64,000 bases of DNA from NCBI RefSeq assembly GCF_000013405.1, contig NC_007759.1:869001-933000 (forward strand). The letters are read 5' to 3'. This document shows, piece after piece, positions 55,333-64,000 of the stretch; the first letter of the stretch is position 1, and each line of letters starts with the position of its first letter. The notes below the pieces were generated by a model. It ran no database searches. It was not told the origin of the DNA and was given only the letters and a program-made list of their open reading frames with translations. The position numbers and the translations under genes were made by a program. The stretch is from Syntrophus aciditrophicus SB (GTDB taxonomy: Bacteria; Desulfobacterota; Syntrophia; Syntrophales; Syntrophaceae).

Positions 55333-57885
55333 TTACTTCACTGCATAACGGCGGAAGAACCACTGCTTCATCCCTTCCACCACGATCAGGTAGGCCAGAA
55401 GAATGGCCGTCAGGAAAAGGAAGAAGAACGCCGGCGGAGTTACAAACCCGAGACGCGCGCCGGCAGGGGTGAACGGCAGCAGGATGGCCGCCGCCGCCAC
55501 GGTCAGGGAACAGGCGATCAGCCAGGGGTTGGGGCGGCTTTTAAATGGATTTCTGCGGGTGCGGATCACAAAGATGACCAGCAACTGCGTCGCCATGGAT
55601 TCCATAAACCATCCTGTATGGAAAAGCGCCTCCCCCGCATGGAAGACCGCCAGCATGACATAGAAAGTGAGAAAATCGAAGATTGAGCTGATGGGGCCGA
55701 TAATCAGCATGAAGTTGCGGATGAAGTTCATATCCCAGTTCTTTGGATGGTTCAGGTAATCGTCATCCACGCGATCCAGCGGAATCGGGAGTTCGGAGAC
55801 GTCGTAAAGAAGGTTGTTGAGAAGGATCTGCACCGGGAGCATGGGAAGAAAGGGCAGAAAAAGTGATCCCCCGGCCATGCTGAACATGTTGCCGAAATTG
55901 GAACTGGTGCCCATCATGATATATTTCATGATATTGCCGAAGGTGCGCCGTCCTTCCAGAACTCCGGCATGGAGGATGCCCAGATCCTGCTTCATCAGAA
56001 TCATGTCTGCTGCTGACTTAGCCACGTCCACGGCACTGTCCACGGATATGCCGACATCGGCCGAATGAAGGGGCGGGGCGTCATTGATGCCGTCGCCAAG
56101 ATAGCCTACGACATGGCCCCGCCGTTTAAGGGCGAGGATCACCCTGTTTTTCTGAGCGGGAGTCATCCGGCAGAAGATGTTTACTTCATCCACTCGCGCC
56201 ATGAGTGCCTGATCGTCGAGATGCTGGATTTCCGTTCCGGTAAGCGCCCCTGTCACGTGAAGGCCGAGTTGTGCGCAGACATGCCGGGTCACGGGTTCAT
56301 TGTCGCCCGTGACAACCTTGACGGCAACCCTGTCGGCGGCAAGTCCTGCCAGAGCCGTTCTTGCACTTTCCTTCGGCGGGTCGAGAAATGCCGCATATCC
56401 CGCGAACAGGAGTTCCGTTTCATCGCTTACCGCGGCATGCATGTGGTCCATTCCCACCTGCCGTGAGGCGATTCCCAGCACTCGGAACCCCTCTTTGCTG
56501 AGTTCTTCATATTGCCCGTTGATCCGTTCACGAGACACTTCATCGAGGGGATGGGGACCGGCTTCTCCATCCGCTTCATAATTGACGGAAAGGCTCAGGA
56601 TGTCTTCGGGAGCCCCCTTGACGACGATCAGCCTTGTCGAGCCATTATCAAGGAGCACGGAAACACGGCGCCGCTCGAAGTCGAACGGCACTTCATCGAT
56701 CTTGCGCCAGCCGCTCGCGTCGATCTCCCTGTGCTCCAGGATGGCGTCATCCAGAGGGCTCTTCAATCCGGTTTCAAAGAAGCTGTTCAGGTAGGCCAGT
56801 TCCAGAACACGTGCACTCTCGCGGCCGAGGGGATCCACGTGACGCTCAAGATGGATGCGGGCCTCCGTCAGGGTGCCGGTTTTGTCGGTGCAGAAGACAT
56901 CCATGCTTCCGAGATTCTGTATTGCCGCCAGCCGCTTGACGATCACTTTATTGGCCGCCATGCGCAGCGCGCCTCGCGACAGCGTCACGGAAACGACCAT
57001 GGGGAGAAGTTCCGGGGTCAGTCCCACGGCCAGAGCCACGGCAAAGAGAAACGATTCGAGCCAGGGGCGGTGAAAGAAGGCATTGACCAGAAGGACAAAC
57101 AGAACCAGTAAGATGGTCATCCGCATAATGAGGAGGCCGAAATGGCGGATTCCCTGCTCGAAGGCGGTGGGAGGAGCCTCGGCAAGAAGGGTGTCGGAGA
57201 TTCCGCCGAGTTCCGTATCCCGTCCTGTGCGGCAAACCATGACTTTTGCCGATCCGCTGATCACCGATGTTCCGGAGAGAACGGAATTTCCGGCTGCGAG
57301 GATATCGGTCTCCCCGGGTATTTCCGATGGGGCCTTCTCCACGGGGAAGGGTTCACCCGTGAGAAGCGCCTGGTTGACAAAGAAGTCCCTTGCTTCCAGA
57401 ACCCGGCCATCGCAGGGAACCAGGTCTCCGGCAGCGAGGAGAACCACGTCGCCCGGCACCATTTCCGCCGTTGGGATATCGATCGGTTTTCCTTCCCGCA
57501 GTACCTTTCCACGGACCGCCACCGACCGGCGCAGACGTTCCGCCGCCTCTCCCGCCCGGTATTCCTGAACAAAATCGAGGGTCACGCTGATGAGGACGAT
57601 GGCGCCGATAATGAAGAAGCTGGCGGCGTCTCCAGTGAAAGCTGAGACAGCACTGGCGACAAGGAGAATGATGACCAGGGGATTGCGGAACTTGGCCAGA
57701 AATTGAAAAAACAGCGCACGTTTGCGCTCCCCGTGGATCAGGTTGGGGCCGAAACCGGCCAGTCGGGCAGACGCTTCCGCATGGCTCAACCCTTGATGGC
57801 TCGATCCAAGCTGGTCCAGGAGCGTCGCCATGGGGAGCTGCCAGAACCGCGACGCCGATTCAATATTGACTGTGGATAGCGGCAT
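55333..57885 (-). CDS. mgtA: Magnesium-translocating P-type ATPase
   Basis: 850 residues. P3B-type: N-terminal cation-ATPase domain, actuator LLTGEPFPVEK near 175, phosphorylation motif CTDKTGTLTEAR with Asp near 332, hinge GYLGDGINDAPPLHSADVGIS, and a C-terminal domain with MGTSSNFGNMFSMAG, the MgtA/MgtB signature in M6. Inner-membrane Mg2+ import. About 60 bases after the glgP start on the same strand. No Mg riboswitch could be recognised in the short upstream gap. Confidence 0.92.
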   Translation of the reverse strand: MPLSTVNIESASRFWQLPMATLLDQLGSSHQGLSHAEASARLAGFGPNLIHGERKRALFFQFLAKFRNPLVIILLVASAVSAFTGDAASFFIIGAIVLISVTLDFVQEYRAGEAAERLRRSVAVRGKVLREGKPIDIPTAEMVPGDVVLLAAGDLVPCDGRVLEARDFFVNQALLTGEPFPVEKAPSEIPGETDILAAGNSVLSGTSVISGSAKVMVCRTGRDTELGGISDTLLAEAPPTAFEQGIRHFGLLIMRMTILLVLFVLLVNAFFHRPWLESFLFAVALAVGLTPELLPMVVSVTLSRGALRMAANKVIVKRLAAIQNLGSMDVFCTDKTGTLTEARIHLERHVDPLGRESARVLELAYLNSFFETGLKSPLDDAILEHREIDASGWRKIDEVPFDFERRRVSVLLDNGSTRLIVVKGAPEDILSLSVNYEADGEAGPHPLDEVSRERINGQYEELSKEGFRVLGIASRQVGMDHMHAAVSDETELLFAGYAAFLDPPKESARTALAGLAADRVAVKVVTGDNEPVTRHVCAQLGLHVTGALTGTEIQHLDDQALMARVDEVNIFCRMTPAQKNRVILALKRRGHVVGYLGDGINDAPPLHSADVGISVDSAVDVAKSAADMILMKQDLGILHAGVLEGRRTFGNIMKYIMMGTSSNFGNMFSMAGGSLFLPFLPMLPVQILLNNLLYDVSELPIPLDRVDDDYLNHPKNWDMNFIRNFMLIIGPISSIFDFLTFYVMLAVFHAGEALFHTGWFMESMATQLLVIFVIRTRRNPFKSRPNPWLIACSLTVAAAAILLPFTPAGARLGFVTPPAFFFLFLTAILLAYLIVVEGMKQWFFRRYAVK

Positions 57886-57922
57886 GGTTGACCGGTGAAT
57901 CCTTTCCGGGTGATGGCCTTCC

Positions 57923-60900
57923 TCAGGAAAGCAGCCGCAGCACCTCGCCTGCCTTTTCGAGAATCTCGCTTCCCTTGAGGCCGGGCATGGGGATGTAAAT
58001 TTTGCAGTCCGGTGTCAGACGCAGTCCCTTGAGCTTTTTGCGGGCCAGAGAAAGAATCCGTTCCGGCTCCACGGGAGTGTCGGCGCTGAAGAAGAGAAAC
58101 ATCTGCTTCGTGTCGTAGCCCATCTTTTTTACCCGGATCGCCTTCAGGCGGTTGCGGAGCCGGATGACCTCGAGGAGGTTGGTCACTTCCGGCGGCAGGT
58201 AGCCGAAGCAGTCTGCCAGCTCGTCGCGGATTTCTTCCAGTTCCTCATTTGAATCGGCCATGGAGATCCGCTTGTACGTGACCAGCCGCCGGTGCACGTC
58301 TGCCATGTATTCTTCGGGGATAAAGGCGGGGAGTCCCAGATTGATTTCCGGCACGATTTCCTCCTCAGGTATGGTTTCTCCCTTGATTTCCCGAATCGTC
58401 TGCTCCATCAGCTCCGTGTACAGTTCATAACCAACGGCGGACACATGGCCGGACTGCGAGGTCCCCAGCAGATTGCCGCCTCCCCGGATTTCCATATCGC
58501 TGGAGGCGATCCGGAATCCGGAACCGGGTTCCGAAAAATCCATGATGACCTGCAGCCGTTTCTGGGCGTCCCGGGAAAGGAGAACCCCTTTGGGAACGAG
58601 GAGGTAGGCGTAAGCTTCCTCGCTGGATCGTCCCACCCGTCCCCGGATCTGATAGAGCTGGGCCAGGCCGAAGCGGTCCGCCCGATTGACGAGGATCGTA
58701 TTCGCCGTGGGAATATCCAGCCCGGAACCGATGATGGTCGTGCAGACCAGGACATTGCACTCCTTGCGTAGAAATCGGCCCATGACGTCCTCGATTTCCC
58801 GAGGCTTCATCTGCCCGTGAACGACGCCGATGTCCGCTTCCGGAACCAGCTTTTCCACCAGGCGGGCCATCGTGTAAATCGACCTGACCCGGTCGTGGAG
58901 AAAGAAAACCTGACCGTTGCGGGCCAGTTCCCGCCGGATGGCTTCCCGAATCGTTTCCTCGTTGAATTCCAGGACATAGGTCTTGATGGTCTGCCGGTCC
59001 TCGGGTGGGGTATTGATGATGGACAGATCGCGGATTCCAACCAGGGAAAGATGAAGGGTCCGGGGGATCGGCGTGGCCGTCAGGGTGAGGACATCGACGA
59101 GGGTCCTGAGTTTCTTCAGCTTTTCCTTGTGGGCGACCCCGAAACGCTGTTCCTCGTCAACGATCACCAGCCCCAGATTTTTAAAGGTCACATCTTTCTG
59201 AAGCAGCCGGTGCGTGCCGATCACGATATCAACCTGGCCCTTGCGGAGTCCTTCCAGCACCGACGACTGCTCCGCCTTGCTCTTGAAGCGGTTCAGAGCC
59301 TCGATGCGGATGGGATAGTCCTTCATGCGGCTGCTGAAGGTCTGGCAGTGCTGTTCCGCCAGGATGGTCGTGGGAACGAGAACGGCGGTCTGGCGGCCGT
59401 CCATGGCCGTGCGGAAGGCCGACCGCATGGCCACTTCTGTCTTGCCGAAGCCCGCGTCGCCGCATATCAGCCGGTCCATGGGCTTTGCGCTGTTCATGTC
59501 GGCATGGATATCTTCGATGGCCCGGGCCTGATCGGGCGTTTCATCGTAGGGAAAAGCGGCGCTGAATTCTTCATAAACCGCATCAGGCGGCGCGAAGGAT
59601 CGCCGTTCCATGACCTCCCGGGCGGCGTAAATGGCGACCAGTTCCTCGGCGACTTCCTGGATGGATTTTTTGACCCGCTCCCGCACGGTGTCCCAGGACG
59701 TCCCGCCCAGCTTGTCGACCTTGGGGACATAGCCCTCGGGACCGATGTAGCGGGAAATCTGATCGAGGCGGTCTATGGGAAGGTAGAGCTTGTCGCCGCT
59801 CTGATAATTGATGAGAAGGAAATCGTTCTCGATGCCGCCGACACTCAGTTTCTGCAGCCCCTGATAGAGGCCGATTCCGTGTTCCTTGTGGACGACGTAG
59901 TCCCCCTCTTTCAGATCGCCGAAAGAGCGCAGGAAGTATCCTTCCCGGGCGGACCGGATACGCCTTCCCGTTATCTTTTTCCCGAAAAGCTCCTCCTCGC
60001 TGATCGCAGCCAGTTTCAGATCGGGGAAGAGAAAACTCCGGCTCAGCCGGCCTTCCCGCAGGCTCAGCACGCCGGGTCCCGAGTGAAGAAAGGCTTCGCT
60101 GATCAGGGATCCTTCCGGCGTCCGGACGGGCAGCTCATAGTTTCCCAGGAGATGACGCATCCGTTGCAGGTCTTCCTTGCCGGAACAGAGGAACGCCACC
60201 AGCATGCCTTCCTGCAGCCAGCGGCGGATGTGCTCGACCAGAGGGGCAAGCAGGGTTTCCTCGCCGCCGGGTCCGCGGTGAAGATCGCCCAGTTCCGGGT
60301 CCGTTGCCAGGGGAAGGGGAAGGGATTCATACTGGGAGGCTTGTGTTTTTTCCCCATTTCCGGAAGCATATTCCGTCAGGCGGCCGAGAGCGAGGCCTTC
60401 CAGTATCATCCGTTGAAACCGGCGCAGATCCTTTATAAAAGCATCCTTTGTTACGTAGGAGGCTTCCCGTTCCAGATAGAACTTGCCTTCCCGTTCCGCC
60501 TTCAGCAGACAGCGGTCAATCTCGTTTTCGATTCTTTCCCCTGCGTTTTCGATGGCCAGGGCGTCATCGAGCACGACAAAACAGTTTCCGGGAAGGTAAT
60601 CGAAAAAGGTTCCCAGCCGGACCGCTTGTGTGGCCGTTGCATTCTCCGTTGGGGAATCCGGCGAAGTCGGGGCCAGGGACTCATAGAAAAGAGGCAGGAA
60701 GAGGGGATTGAAGGAGGTGGACAGACCGGCATCGATCGTTTCGGACAGCCGGTCGCGCACATTCCGGGGAAGTTCCAGGGCGGCAGCCCGGTAACGGATG
60801 TTCTGCAGCGCCCTCTGACGGCGTTCTTCAGAGAGGATGACCTCCCGCGCGGGGGACAGGACAAAGGCCTCCCGCCTGCCGGTGGAACGCTGGGATGCGG

Positions 60901-61531
60901 GGTCGAAGGCGCGCAGGGATTCCAGATCGTCGCCGTCGAACTCCAGGCGGAGCGGGGAATCCTCCAAAGGAGGAAAGATGTCCAGGACATGCCCCCGCAG
61001 ACTGAACTCCCCTTTGTCCTCCACCAGGGTCATCCGCTGATAACCGCCGGCAACCAGCTTGGCAACGAGTTCATCCCGGGGAACCTCGCTGCCCGGAGCG
61101 AGAATCTCCAGGTAGGCGTCAAGGATGCTTCGCGGGACAACCTTCTGCATGAGGGCCTTGAGGGAGGCGACGATTACAGCCGGTTCGTCTGTCAGCAGGC
61201 GGGCCAGAACCTCCATCCTGACCAGCTCGACGTCCCGCTGGAGGGCGAACATGTCCGTTGTCTGGATATCCCAGGGGGGATAGAGGAGAACCTTGCCGCT
61301 ACCGAGAAAGAGGGAAAGATCCTGAAAAGTTTCCCTTGCCTCTTTCTCCGTCGGGCTCAGGACGACAAGGGGCCTGCCGAGTTGTTCCGACAGCGCCGCG
61401 ATCAGAAAGGCATTGGCCGATCCGTGAAGCCTGTTCACGGACAACCGCTCAACGCCGCCTTCTATTCTTTCGCGAAGCATGCGGAGGACCGGAGCGGCCG
61501 GTCCTCGTTGGAGGGATATGATTTTTCTCAA
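57923..61531 (-). CDS. mfd: Transcription-repair coupling factor Mfd
   Basis: 1202 residues. N-terminal UvrB-like homology, RNA-polymerase-interacting CarD-like domain with [17 protein letters not shown] (about 510-530), translocase motifs [12 protein letters not shown] near 690 and VDEEQRFGV near 790, helicase [10 protein letters not shown], and the C-terminal TRCF domain. It removes RNA polymerase stalled at lesions and recruits UvrA. Full length and intact. Upstream is nadA (131-base gap), downstream mgtA. Confidence 0.96.
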   Translation of the reverse strand: MRKIISLQRGPAAPVLRMLRERIEGGVERLSVNRLHGSANAFLIAALSEQLGRPLVVLSPTEKEARETFQDLSLFLGSGKVLLYPPWDIQTTDMFALQRDVELVRMEVLARLLTDEPAVIVASLKALMQKVVPRSILDAYLEILAPGSEVPRDELVAKLVAGGYQRMTLVEDKGEFSLRGHVLDIFPPLEDSPLRLEFDGDDLESLRAFDPASQRSTGRREAFVLSPAREVILSEERRQRALQNIRYRAAALELPRNVRDRLSETIDAGLSTSFNPLFLPLFYESLAPTSPDSPTENATATQAVRLGTFFDYLPGNCFVVLDDALAIENAGERIENEIDRCLLKAEREGKFYLEREASYVTKDAFIKDLRRFQRMILEGLALGRLTEYASGNGEKTQASQYESLPLPLATDPELGDLHRGPGGEETLLAPLVEHIRRWLQEGMLVAFLCSGKEDLQRMRHLLGNYELPVRTPEGSLISEAFLHSGPGVLSLREGRLSRSFLFPDLKLAAISEEELFGKKITGRRIRSAREGYFLRSFGDLKEGDYVVHKEHGIGLYQGLQKLSVGGIENDFLLINYQSGDKLYLPIDRLDQISRYIGPEGYVPKVDKLGGTSWDTVRERVKKSIQEVAEELVAIYAAREVMERRSFAPPDAVYEEFSAAFPYDETPDQARAIEDIHADMNSAKPMDRLICGDAGFGKTEVAMRSAFRTAMDGRQTAVLVPTTILAEQHCQTFSSRMKDYPIRIEALNRFKSKAEQSSVLEGLRKGQVDIVIGTHRLLQKDVTFKNLGLVIVDEEQRFGVAHKEKLKKLRTLVDVLTLTATPIPRTLHLSLVGIRDLSIINTPPEDRQTIKTYVLEFNEETIREAIRRELARNGQVFFLHDRVRSIYTMARLVEKLVPEADIGVVHGQMKPREIEDVMGRFLRKECNVLVCTTIIGSGLDIPTANTILVNRADRFGLAQLYQIRGRVGRSSEEAYAYLLVPKGVLLSRDAQKRLQVIMDFSEPGSGFRIASSDMEIRGGGNLLGTSQSGHVSAVGYELYTELMEQTIREIKGETIPEEEIVPEINLGLPAFIPEEYMADVHRRLVTYKRISMADSNEELEEIRDELADCFGYLPPEVTNLLEVIRLRNRLKAIRVKKMGYDTKQMFLFFSADTPVEPERILSLARKKLKGLRLTPDCKIYIPMPGLKGSEILEKAGEVLRLLS

Positions 61532-61662
61532 TTCATTAACGTTCGGCTCAGGAGTTCCGGACAGGAATTCCTGTCAACCTGCTATCCTGCAAATTTCATC
61601 ATCCTGTTCAGGATGGAGTGCCGGTGTTTAATCTCCATGACCGGCAAGGGTTTAAGAGTGCC

Positions 61663-62574
61663 TTACCGCACGGCCAGCATCCGGTCCAGAGCCCTCTTTG
61701 CGGGGATGCGGATCGCTTCAGGCACCTTGATCACCGGGGTCATTGTTTTCAGGGATGCGAGAATGTTCTCCAGCGTGATCAGTTTCATCGTCTGACAGAC
61801 AAGACTTTCCGATGGGGAAATGAAAATCTTTTCGGGATTCTGCTTTTTCAGCGGGGTCATGATCCCGATTTCCGTTCCGACAATGATTTCCCGGACATCC
61901 GTTTTCCGGCAGAACTCGATCATCGCGGACGTGCTGCCCACAAAGTCCGCCATCGCCACGACCGCCTCGTTGCATTCCGGATGGGCGATGAACAGGGCGC
62001 CGGGATGTTCCGCTTTTGCCCGGGCGACCTCCTCGGGCAGGACGAAATGATGGAAGGGGCAGTAGCCTTCCCAGGGGATGATCTCCTTATCCGTGAATCT
62101 GGCGGTGTAACGGGCCAGGTTGCCATCGGGGATCATGAGGATCTGCCGGGCATCCGTCAGGCTGTTGACCACCTTGACGGCGTTGGCCGAGGTGCAGCAG
62201 ATGTCGGAGTGCGCCTTGATCTCCGCGGAGGAATTGATGTAGGTGACGACCGCGGCGTCGGGGTATTTTTTTCTGGCCTCTGCCAGCGATACGGGTGTTA
62301 TCTTGTCGGCCAGGGGGCATCCCGCACCCAGATGCGGCAGAAGAACTGTCTTGTCCGGAGAAATGATGGAGGCGCTTTCGGCCATGAAATGAACACCGGC
62401 AAAAACGATGACATCGGCATTCGTCCGAGCCGCCTCGATGCTCAGGGCCAGCGAATCTCCAAGTATATCGGCAATTTCCTGAACTTCTTCCCGCTGATAA
62501 TAATGCGCCAGCAGGATGGCGTTCCGTTCATGAAGCAACGCGCGGATTTCTGACTGCAGGTCTGATAAGCTCAT
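61663..62574 (-). CDS. nadA: Quinolinate synthase
   Basis: 303 residues. Three cysteines that bind the [4Fe-4S] cluster lie in GAGCPLADK (near 85), HPECNEA (near 201) and SLVCQTMK (near 261); [21 protein letters not shown] and [14 protein letters not shown] are also diagnostic. Makes quinolinate from iminoaspartate and dihydroxyacetone phosphate for NAD synthesis. ATG preceded by GAGGGGGCGACTT. No nadB or nadC nearby. Confidence 0.95.
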   Translation of the reverse strand: MSLSDLQSEIRALLHERNAILLAHYYQREEVQEIADILGDSLALSIEAARTNADVIVFAGVHFMAESASIISPDKTVLLPHLGAGCPLADKITPVSLAEARKKYPDAAVVTYINSSAEIKAHSDICCTSANAVKVVNSLTDARQILMIPDGNLARYTARFTDKEIIPWEGYCPFHHFVLPEEVARAKAEHPGALFIAHPECNEAVVAMADFVGSTSAMIEFCRKTDVREIIVGTEIGIMTPLKKQNPEKIFISPSESLVCQTMKLITLENILASLKTMTPVIKVPEAIRIPAKRALDRMLAVR

Positions 62575-62756
62575 AAGTCGCCCCCTCGATTTCTGGAAAA
62601 TTAAACTCTTATATTTTGGAAATATAATATAAAAACCAACAATACAAGATGAAAAACAAACGATGCGACTGTTGACAGATTGGGGGAATTGGGGTAGTTA
62701 CCAGAGCGGTTTGCAGGGCTGCAACCCGGAGTACCCGGATCAGTCAGAGATAATGG

Positions 62757-62786
62757 TTGACAGGCCGACCCCGTTTGGGGTTTAAT
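62757..62786 (+). promoter_or_regulatory. Candidate promoter of tRNA-Sec
   Basis: TTGACA at 62757-62762 and TTTAAT at 62781-62786, an 18-base spacer that holds a small CCCC/GGGG inverted repeat. It ends about 48 bases before the tRNA. Another TTGACA at 62672 has only a weak -10. Confidence 0.4.
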
Positions 62787-62833
62787 GCCGCAGCTTTCAG
62801 ACAACTTACAATTTTCCGCTTTTTCTTCCCCAC

Positions 62834-62931
62834 GGAAGTGCCAAGGTCACTGGTGGGCCTCCCGGACTTCAAATCCGGTGTGGGGCGCTAAAACCGTCCC
62901 AGGTGGGTTCGATTCCCATGCACTTCCGCCA
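62834..62931 (+). tRNA. selC: tRNA-Sec (anticodon UCA)
   Basis: 98 bases including CCA. The acceptor stem has eight perfect pairs (GGAAGTGC / GCACTTCC), the extra length that marks tRNA-Sec. The anticodon arm CCGGA-CTTCAAA-TCCGG gives UCA, reading UGA. The long variable arm is TGTGGGGCGC...GTCCCAGG. The T-loop is TTCGATT. It directly supports reading the in-frame UGA at 19653-19655 as selenocysteine. Right next to it begins DNA with lower GC and phage-defence-type genes, consistent with its use as an integration site. Confidence 0.96.
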
Positions 62932-62947
62932 TTTTTACTCAATTTTA

Positions 62948-63367
62948 TTATCTTTTATTACTTGCTTTGGCGCCTACGGAGTGCCTACGCATTTTGATGA
63001 TTTCGGCGACATGGATAAACTTGCCTGCAACGGGCAAGTTGGGGCTGGGCTGAACATTCAGCCATTTAAGCATGGCCAAATTCCTGATGGTATGAGCGAC
63101 TTTTTCACTGTCAAGTGGGGGACGAAGTTTCTGTTTCCATTCGAGTACATAGGACAGGACATCGGTTTCGGCAGGTTTATTTTTTCCGCTTCTCGTCAAT
63201 TCTTTTTCTGCAAACAGGACTGTCGAGACAATCTCCGCCTGCATCGTGTTCATCCGCACGAATAAATCGACCGTTTTTTCAATGATCGGCTCCCATTTCC
63301 TGATCTCTTTTTCATATGCCTTTCTGGCATCGGCGAATGTCTGTCCGGTTTCATTAAACCACAACAC
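62948..63367 (-). CDS. Uncharacterised protein next to BrxL-like gene
   Basis: 139 residues from GTG 63367, with no good ribosome site (a TTG at 63364 is the only alternative). Mostly helical and charged: FADARKAYEKEIRKWEPIIE, then a LSYVLEWKQKLRPPLDSEKV segment. No family recognised. It lies 52 bases downstream of the BrxL-like gene on the same strand, in the island adjoining tRNA-Sec, and may be an accessory gene of that system. Whether the frame is complete at its N-terminus is uncertain. Confidence 0.55.
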   Translation of the reverse strand: MLWFNETGQTFADARKAYEKEIRKWEPIIEKTVDLFVRMNTMQAEIVSTVLFAEKELTRSGKNKPAETDVLSYVLEWKQKLRPPLDSEKVAHTIRNLAMLKWLNVQPSPNLPVAGKFIHVAEIIKMRRHSVGAKASNKR

Positions 63368-63419
63368 TTTTTCTTATATATGGACACGTCGCACCCTCAA
63401 AGTTTAATTTTAATTACCC

Positions 63420-64000
63420 TTATTCGAGGATGGCCTTCATAAAGGCATCCGCTGGGTCCGCATAGAAGACGATATTTACTTTTGTCGCCATTTCGTCTGG
63501 CAATTCTAGTAGTTGTCTTCGTGCCGAAATTGGCATGAGAATCTGGGCAGCTCCTTTTTCAACCCCTAACTCGGCGACGGCGACCGGGTTGGGGATCATT
63601 TCCACTGAACCTCCCAAATTGAGCGAGCCAATAACGATAAGCCTACCCTTCGTGCTCCTCTCCATCAAACTTCCACACAGGGCTATCAATAAGGGCAACC
63701 CCAAGCCATGTCCGGAATGGTCTGTATCCATCGCCCGCAACTGCACGGAAAACTCATGGCTGCGAGGGTCGCGATCCCCAACAAGAGACTTGGCCTGCGA
63801 GTAGAGATTTTGCTCTCCAAAACGGACGCTTTCTCGAAACGCCGGTGGAACGGGTGCATTAAGTATCTTCACTCCATTGCCCGGACCGCACGTTACTTCG
63901 ATGCGATATAGAGATGGCGCTGCATCTTGTCCACCGGGGCTGATCGCCCATACCTGTCCGGGCGGCAATGGGTCCGCTTCGATCGCTTCATCGCTGTGTA
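63420..64000 (-). CDS. brxL: BrxL-like Lon-type protease domain protein (N-terminus outside window)
   Basis: The frame is open to the window end, so this is the C-terminal 193 residues of a larger protein. Residues PPGQVWAISPGG, YRIEVTCGPGNG, RESVRFGEQNL, SGHGLGLPLLIALCGSL, VIGSLNLGGSVEMI, and FYADPADAFMKAILE match the C-terminal Lon-like domain of BrxL, the AAA+/Lon protein of BREX phage-defence systems. It is recognised by these motifs without database search; a Lon-like AAA+ of another defence system remains possible. The stop lies 52 bases from the orphan gene at 62948. Confidence 0.75.
   Translation of the reverse strand, partial: HSDEAIEADPLPPGQVWAISPGGQDAAPSLYRIEVTCGPGNGVKILNAPVPPAFRESVRFGEQNLYSQAKSLVGDRDPRSHEFSVQLRAMDTDHSGHGLGLPLLIALCGSLMERSTKGRLIVIGSLNLGGSVEMIPNPVAVAELGVEKGAAQILMPISARRQLLELPDEMATKVNIVFYADPADAFMKAILE

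Noticed and set aside
58817-61795. A 992-codon open frame on the plus strand opposite mfd
   Set aside because: Antisense shadow of mfd; the product has no family features, and mfd is complete on the minus strand.
62672-62745. tRNA-Cys-like stretch (CTGCAA flanked by GGG/CCC) upstream of tRNA-Sec
   Set aside because: No T-arm, no acceptor pairing and a six-base loop; at most a degenerate fragment, more likely promoter-region chance structure.

Overview
The window looks like the chromosome of a Gram-negative anaerobe of the former Deltaproteobacteria; a Syntrophus/Smithella-type syntroph is the best guess. This is inference from gene content: a complete Tol-Pal operon and several outer-membrane lipoproteins, twin PilT-type ATPases, a gamma/alpha-fused 2-oxoacid:ferredoxin oxidoreductase, RmuC, a lone NadA, a selenocysteine tRNA with a HesB-like selenoprotein, and a PilT/LuxR-type regulatory style. 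There is no rRNA, CRISPR array or replication origin in the window.

Layout. 1-2784: glycogen metabolism (end of an alpha-glucan phosphorylase, a small DUF2905 membrane protein, a GT5 glycogen synthase). 3537-6293: an orphan receiver/LuxR regulator and a metallo-beta-lactamase-fold lipoprotein. 6483-7911: an IS110-family insertion sequence whose 5' non-coding part folds into consecutive stem-loops of the size expected for a bridge RNA; it sits just beyond the 3' end of a tRNA-Ala(CGC) gene. 8241-11233: two PilT-type ATPases and a degenerate receiver protein. 11535-18368: a surface-glycan cluster (GT10, ELM1-like, two GT4-type transferases, an O-antigen-ligase-like protein, an LpxL-type acyltransferase). 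18385-20101 (minus): a TPR protein, a HesB/IscA-like protein with an in-frame UGA exactly at the conserved Cys, and a Trm112-like protein. 20714-23180: 2-oxoacid oxidoreductase, whose alpha subunit carries a one-base frameshift. 23478-27472: a prohibitin-like protein and then an EpmB-EF-P-EpmA cluster, i.e. a translation factor together with both enzymes of its beta-lysylation. 27598-32880: tolQ-tolR-tolA-tolB-pal-cpoB. 32996-38008 (minus): C-terminal processing protease, divergent polysaccharide deacetylase, TPR lipoprotein, LolB-like lipoprotein. 38312-44705: SAM hydrolase, CAP-domain protein, RmuC, a VWA/TSP3/OmpA cell-envelope protein, a TrpF-like protein lacking its catalytic Cys, and an Smr protein. 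45170-48662: a universal stress protein translationally overlapping a P-type cation ATPase. 48688-62574 (minus): uvrA, a SurA-like chaperone, a full-length alpha-glucan phosphorylase, a magnesium P-type ATPase, mfd and nadA.

The right end changes character. A tRNA-Sec gene (62834-62931) is followed by a small orphan gene and the C-terminal Lon-protease domain of a BrxL-like protein that runs off the window. tRNA-Sec genes are classic integration sites, so this is probably the edge of a genomic island carrying a BREX-type or related phage-defence system.

Functional links: tRNA-Sec supports reading the UGA in the HesB-like gene as selenocysteine. EpmB and EpmA would make and attach beta-lysine to Lys32 of EF-P. 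Tol-Pal, CtpA, LolB-like, SurA-like and the glycan cluster form a strong cell-envelope theme. UvrA, Mfd and RmuC cover DNA repair.
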